Shown one piece after another: positions 60,359 to 64,000 of a stretch of DNA of 64,000 nucleotides; positions within the stretch are counted from its first letter, which is position 1; every line of letters begins with the position of its first letter. Made by a program: the position numbers and the translations under genes. Below the pieces are notes generated by a model, which saw only the letters and a list, made by a program, of their open reading frames with translations, was not told the origin of the DNA and ran no database searches. The stretch is from Thiocapsa roseilacustris (lineage in GTDB: Bacteria; Pseudomonadota; Gammaproteobacteria; Chromatiales; Chromatiaceae). The DNA is taken from positions 83,886-147,885 of the forward strand of contig NZ_JBBWVE010000016.1 of assembly GCF_041903755.1 (NCBI RefSeq), written 5' to 3'.

Positions 60359-60388
60359 GTTGTCGTTGTCGTAATCGACAACGGCAAC
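60359..60388. terminator. Strong hairpin after the DUF2189 gene
   Basis: A 13 bp stem, GTTGTCGTTGTCG with CGACAACGGCAAC (one wobble) and a TAAT loop. No T-run follows at once, so it may act with Rho or as a regulatory structure upstream of mtnB; 60389-60636 holds no gene. Confidence 0.4.
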
Positions 60389-60636
60389 CTTGGCAAAGGT
60401 GTTCTCTCGTCAAGTTGTTTTACTTATTTTTGAACCATTTCGAAGGAGCGCGACCGGCCCCGTGAGCCTGGTTCAGAGCGCAGGTAGGGTGGCCGGCTCG
60501 ATGAACAAAGCTGTTCCGCCCGACCGGCGACTCGCCCGAGCGGGCACGCATCGTGCGAAGTCGAGTCGCTCGTGCCTCCACCATTGGACCTCATCCCCAT
60601 TCTGCCTTAGATTGCGCATTTGCCGGCAGAACCGAG

Positions 60637-61257
60637 ATGATCGATCCCGATGTCTTCAAACAGCGCGCCGCCGAGCTGATCGGTGTCGGGCACTTTTGTT
60701 TTTCACGCGGCTGGTTGCCTGCGACCTCCGGCAACCTCTCGGCGCGTCTGGATGCGAGCCGCATCGCCATCACCGTTTCGGGGCGTCACAAGGGCGAGCT
60801 CGACGCGAGCGGCGTCATGGCGATGGATGTCGACGGCACCATCCTGAGCGCGGGCTGTCGTCCGTCAGCCGAGACCGAGCTCCATCTCATGCTGTATCGA
60901 CGCGATCCGGCGATCGGTGCCGTGCTGCACACCCATTCGGTCAACGCGACCGTGCTGTCTCGTTTGGCGGACGATGCCTTGACCCTGTCCGACTACGAGG
61001 TCTTGAAGGCGTTGCCCGGGATCCAGACGCACGAGACGCGGCTCGCGTTGCCCGTCTTTCCCAACGATCAGGACATCGCCCGTCTGGCGCTCGAGGTCGA
61101 GCGGACCCTGGAGCGCACGCCGGATTTGCCCGGCTACTTGATTGCCGGACACGGCCTCTATACCTGGGGCAACAACGTCGCCGACGCGCGTCGGCGGATC
61201 GAGGCGTTCGAGTTCCTGCTCGAATGCGAAACCCTGACGAGGAGCATGATCCGATGA
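60637..61257 (+). CDS. mtnB: Methylthioribulose-1-phosphate dehydratase
   Basis: A 206-residue class II aldolase-type zinc enzyme; second step of methionine salvage after MtnA. Zinc ligands are in AVLHTHSVNATVL (His98, His100) and AGHGLYTWG, with FSRGWLPATSGNLSARL at the N-terminus. ATG 60637 (MIDPDVFKQRAAEL) is preferred over 60553. Its stop overlaps the mtnD start (ATGA), so they are co-translated. mtnA is not here but at the left edge of the window. Confidence 0.94.
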   Translation: MIDPDVFKQRAAELIGVGHFCFSRGWLPATSGNLSARLDASRIAITVSGRHKGELDASGVMAMDVDGTILSAGCRPSAETELHLMLYRRDPAIGAVLHTHSVNATVLSRLADDALTLSDYEVLKALPGIQTHETRLALPVFPNDQDIARLALEVERTLERTPDLPGYLIAGHGLYTWGNNVADARRRIEAFEFLLECETLTRSMIR

Positions 61258-61793
61258 GCGAGCTGCGCATTCACGCCGAAGACCGCCCTATATCCGAGGC
61301 AGTCTTCACCGACTTCGCCGATATCCGGCGCGAGCTTGGCGCCCTCGGCGTCAATTTCGAGCGCTGGCAGGCCGACCGCGACTTGACGGCGGATGCGACG
61401 CCGGACGACGTCATCGCCGCCTATCGCGGCGATATCGATCGGTTGATGACCGATTACGGTTTCGGCTCGGTGGATGTCCTGCGCATGACGCCGGATCATC
61501 CCGACCGCGAGGCCCTGCGCGCGAAGTTCCTGAACGAGCACACCCACAGCGAGTTCGAGGTGCGCTTCTTCGTCGAGGGCAGTGGTCTCTTTTATCTGCA
61601 CACCGGCGGCCGGGTCTATGCCGTGATCTGCGAGCAGGGCGATCTCATCAGTGTGCCCGACGGCACGGCCCATTGGTTCGACATGGGCCCGCGCCCGCAC
61701 TTCACCGCGATCCGACTCTTCACCAACCCCGCGGGCTGGGTCGCCAACTTCACCGGCAGCGACATTGCGTCGCGTTTTCCCCGCTTCGAGTAA
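61254..61793 (+). CDS. mtnD: Acireductone dioxygenase
   Basis: A 179-residue cupin. The metal ligands are His96, His98, Glu102 and His140 (NEHTHSEFEVRFFVEG and PDGTAHWFDMG). Depending on iron or nickel it makes the keto-acid precursor of methionine or an off-pathway product. The ATG overlaps the mtnB stop by four bases, and mtnC follows after nine bases. Confidence 0.95.
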   Translation: MSELRIHAEDRPISEAVFTDFADIRRELGALGVNFERWQADRDLTADATPDDVIAAYRGDIDRLMTDYGFGSVDVLRMTPDHPDREALRAKFLNEHTHSEFEVRFFVEGSGLFYLHTGGRVYAVICEQGDLISVPDGTAHWFDMGPRPHFTAIRLFTNPAGWVANFTGSDIASRFPRFE

Positions 61794-61802
61794 TCAGTCC
61801 CC

Positions 61803-62486
61803 ATGGTCAAGGCGATCCTCACCGATATCGAGGGCACCACCTCGAGCCTCTCGTTCGTCAAGGACGTCCTCTTTCCCTATGCGGCGGAGCGTCTTCCCGA
61901 CTTCGTGCGGGCGCATCGCGACGATCCGCAGGTCGCGCAGTTACTTGAGGATTCGCGTGCCGTTGCGGGTGGGTTAGGGGACGAGGAGGCGCTGATCGCG
62001 CATCTGCTCGACTGGATCGCGACCGACCGCAAGATCGCGCCGCTCAAGGCATTGCAGGGACTGATCTGGGAGGAGGGCTACGCCCGCGGCGAATTCCGCG
62101 GCCACGTCTACGAGGATGCCGCCCGCCGCCTTCGCGACTGGCACAGCGCAGGTCTGCGGCTTTATGTCTATTCCTCCGGCTCGGTACATGCCCAGACGCT
62201 GCTGTTCGGGCACACCGAGTACGGCGACCTTGTGCCCTTGTTCTCCGGCTTCTTCGATACGCGCATCGGCGGAAAGCGCGAACCTGAATCTTATCGTGTC
62301 ATCGCCTCCGAGATCGGTCTGCAGCCCGGAGAGATTCTCTTCCTCGCCGACATCCGAGAAGAGCTGGATGCCGCGCGCGATGTCGGCATGGCGACGACCG
62401 CCCTGCGCCGCGAAGGCGTCACCGGCCCCTTTGGCAAGCACCCGGTCGTCGATGATTTCGATGGGGTTCGTCCGATCGCGGACTAA
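61803..62486 (+). CDS. mtnC: Enolase-phosphatase E1
   Basis: A 227-residue HAD phosphatase that performs both enolisation and dephosphorylation before MtnD. It begins KAILTDIEGTTSSLSFV (nucleophile Asp8), has LYVYSSGSVHAQTLLFGH, and ends the HAD core with LFLADIREELDAARDVGM. Order mtnB-mtnD-mtnC is common in gammaproteobacteria. Reaction order in the pathway is MtnA, MtnB, MtnC, MtnD. Confidence 0.95.
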   Translation: MVKAILTDIEGTTSSLSFVKDVLFPYAAERLPDFVRAHRDDPQVAQLLEDSRAVAGGLGDEEALIAHLLDWIATDRKIAPLKALQGLIWEEGYARGEFRGHVYEDAARRLRDWHSAGLRLYVYSSGSVHAQTLLFGHTEYGDLVPLFSGFFDTRIGGKREPESYRVIASEIGLQPGEILFLADIREELDAARDVGMATTALRREGVTGPFGKHPVVDDFDGVRPIAD

Positions 62487-62495
62487 ACGGCGGCC

Positions 62496-62807
62496 TCAAC
62501 CCCTGACCAAGGCGTCTCGCATCTGCATAAAGGCGATCAGATACTCGAACATGATGCGCCACATCAGCTCCATGAAGAGGAACGCGGCGACGAACAGCAG
62601 GATTCCGAGCACGCGCCAACGCAGTCGCACCGTCGCGGTTAGAAGACCCATACCGGCTCGATAAGCATCGCCCACCGGCTCGAAGCGGCGCATAAAGTAC
62701 AGTGCCATGAGCCAGGCCGCGACGGGCATGACGACGGCGCCCAGATAGTAGAACACCAGCAGCGCCTGGCGGCTGAGCATGGTTTCGAAGGTGAGGAAGT
62801 CGGTCAT
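62496..62807 (-). CDS. Small membrane protein, DUF4282-like
   Basis: A 103-residue protein with two or more membrane helices (LLVFYYLGAVVMPVAAWLMA and VLGILLFVAAFLFMELMWRI) and a start MTDFLTFETMLS, close to the DUF4282 pattern. Function unknown. It converges on mtnC with nine bases between the stops. Confidence 0.6.
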   Translation of the reverse strand: MTDFLTFETMLSRQALLVFYYLGAVVMPVAAWLMALYFMRRFEPVGDAYRAGMGLLTATVRLRWRVLGILLFVAAFLFMELMWRIMFEYLIAFMQMRDALVRG

Positions 62808-63202
62808 CGGAAAGCACCAAGGTGTCTCGCTAAGGCATCCGCGGAAGGCAGGACGCCGGCCAAGGGCTTTGCGGCAATCGATTCAGACAGGGGTAGGCTC
62901 GGTTTCCTGTGACTCGGGGTGAGCCTCATTCGAAATGCGATGGTGCCGAGGAATGACGTCGAATGTCTTCGGCATGATTCTAACATATTGAAATTAAATC
63001 GAAAAGACGTAAAGGCTTCACCTCTTTGGACGAGCCTAGCGGACTCGTAACCACCACGCAAGGCACTTCCGTTCGCCGGTTAGGCGGTCAGTCTAACCTG
63101 TTCGCCCGCGGGGTGCTCTTCCTCGAAGTCGCTGCAGCCGTCGATCCCGGCGGGTGCGGAGGTCACGGCGCCTGATCCGTTTCCGGCGGATACGACCGTC
63201 AA
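62808..63202. other. Intergenic or decayed interval
   Basis: No supported gene. Near 62980-63000 it is AT-rich. The stretch GGACGAGCCTAGCGGACTCG near 63027 has an imperfect copy near 63551 (GATCGAGCTTCGCGGACTCG), flanking the GNAT remnant. Confidence 0.4.
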
Positions 63203-63554
63203 GTGGAGCTCCAGTCGCGGACTTTCGTGGCAGTCCCGCGCAACGACGAGGCGGCACAGGCGTTTCAGCGCGACGGGTACGCGGGTGTCGACTCATCCAG
63301 TATTCTGGGGTTCTACGCATTGTCGTTGGCCATCGTCCTTGTCGAGGCATTACCGACTGGGTTGGCGAAGCGTTATCCCCCGTCAGATTCCGGTGACACG
63401 CCTTGGTCGCTTGGCCGCTCGGCTCGACATGCAGAGGCAGGGGTTCGGGAGGATGCTGCTGGCGGATGCCGTCAATCGAGCCCGTGGCGCGGCGCAAGTC
63501 GTCGGCAGTGCCGGAATCACCGTAGACGCCAGGGACGATGCCGCTCATCTTTGA
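63203..63554 (+). pseudogene. GNAT acetyltransferase (toxin-like) remnant with a frameshift
   Basis: Frame one reads SRTFVAVPRND and later ILGFYALSLAIVLVEALP and TGLAKRYP. A different frame continues with IPVTRLGRLAARLDMQRQG and FGRMLLADAVNRARGAAQVV, ending GITVDARDDAAHL. The change lies in a run of five C at 63377-63381. Together these match TacT-type GNAT acetyltransferases; the N-terminus and the C-terminal FY..FGF part are lost. No DUF1778 antitoxin gene is visible upstream. Confidence 0.6.
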
Positions 63555-64000
63555 TCGAGCTTCGCGGACTCGCGACCACCAAGCAACCCACTCCGGCGAA
63601 ACTGCGAAACGCCACAGGACGGAGAGTGTTGTTTCCAATAGTATCCCGTCACGGATTTCCAGGATTCTCCCACCCGACACCTGGCTTTTTCCCGGAATCG
63701 TGGCCCCGGCAGAGATGCAGTGCAAAGGTCCGGACTCGCCCCGGATCCGCCGCTCGGCGTCTCTTCCCGGGCGACCGTTCCGGACGCATTGCCGCCTCGG
63801 GCGCGCTGATCCAGGGATAGAAAAAACCATCGCTCCGCGTGGCTTCATGGCTGCTAGCATGCGCGATCGCCGTGCTGCCTGCGCATTCCACGCCATTCGG
63901 CCACCTGTTCCACCACTATCCGGCCGGCGACTCCACCGGCATTCGGCCACCCGTTCCACGGCCATTCGGCCGGGGCAGTCGGAGCGAAGCGACGCAGGCG
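63555..64000. repeat. Decayed end with a repeated CATTCGGCCAC motif, possible IS21-type end
   Basis: From about 63893 the motif CATTCGGCCACCTGTTCCAC repeats in imperfect form two or three times (GCATTCGGCCACCCGTTCCAC, CCATTCGGCC). Such repeats resemble those at the ends of IS21-like elements, which is from memory and not checked. 63555-63890 holds nothing I can support. Confidence 0.3.

Noticed and set aside
60390..61793. A 467-codon frame joining the mtnB region to mtnD
   Set aside because: Its first half is an out-of-frame reading of mtnB; the real MtnD begins at 61254.
63093..63965. A 290-codon minus-strand frame at the right end
   Set aside because: Low-complexity Arg/Pro translation with no motif, antisense to the GNAT remnant and the end repeat.
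1..64000. tRNA or rRNA genes and CRISPR arrays
   Set aside because: No T-loop plus acceptor pattern, conserved rRNA segment or regularly spaced direct repeat was found by eye.

Overview
This is a GC-rich chromosomal window from a Gram-negative gammaproteobacterium. The best guess is a purple sulfur bacterium or a close relative (Chromatiales). That guess rests on gene order and protein flavour: the glnD-map-rpsB-tsf-pyrH-frr-uppS-cdsA-dxr-rseP-bamA-skp-lpxD-fabZ-lpxA-lpxB-rnhB order is the classical gammaproteobacterial one, with dapC-dapD-arsC-dapE beside it, plus ergothioneine, XpaC/TelA and methionine-salvage genes. No rRNA, tRNA, CRISPR array, prophage or photosynthesis gene was seen, so the genus is not fixed.

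Layout. 1-342 is the 3' end of mtnA. 463-9357 is a mostly minus-strand block: tautomerase, dapE, an ArsC-like reductase, dapD and dapC (diaminopimelate/lysine), one plus-strand VOC gene, then a secreted protein, glnD and map. 9716-24514 is a long plus-strand block for translation (rpsB, tsf, frr), UMP kinase, isoprenoid and phospholipid precursors (uppS, cdsA, dxr), envelope assembly (rseP, bamA, skp) and lipid A (lpxD, fabZ, lpxA, lpxB), ending in rnhB. 24580-30952 (minus) holds an RND efflux pump with its adaptor, sufE, iscA and a Lon-N-domain protein. 31529-33903 is an egtBD ergothioneine operon. ppc follows at 34224, then a coiled-coil membrane protein, a possible 42-codon gene, xpaC and telA. 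40304-42318 is rpsP-rimM-trmD-rplS, followed by sbcB.

43971-51600 is more accessory. It has a secreted protein with a dockerin-like C-terminus, a marC/transposase chimeric remnant, and a cluster of DUF2892, Crp/Fnr, MBL-fold, NifX-like, a broken Fe-S ATPase and DUF134. 51698-62807 returns to ordinary genes: slt, TSUP permease, NDUFA9-like epimerase, YdcF-like, DegP/MucD protease, DUF2189 and mtnB-mtnD-mtnC. The last 1.2 kb is decayed, with a GNAT pseudogene and an IS-end-like repeat.

The most striking feature is a family of about 85-92 bp inverted-repeat elements, here called the TAAACCGCG family. There are 16 recognisable copies plus two partial ends. Their termini read TRAA(C/T)CGCG ... 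CGCG(G/A)TTYA. In nine genes the element terminus itself supplies the stop codon, and the far terminus mirrors it: TAA-type ends pair with TTA-type ends and TGA-type with TCA-type. Copies often come in pairs separated by a 20-22 nt AT-rich spacer. Two further repeat families look like GTAG-headed REP pairs.
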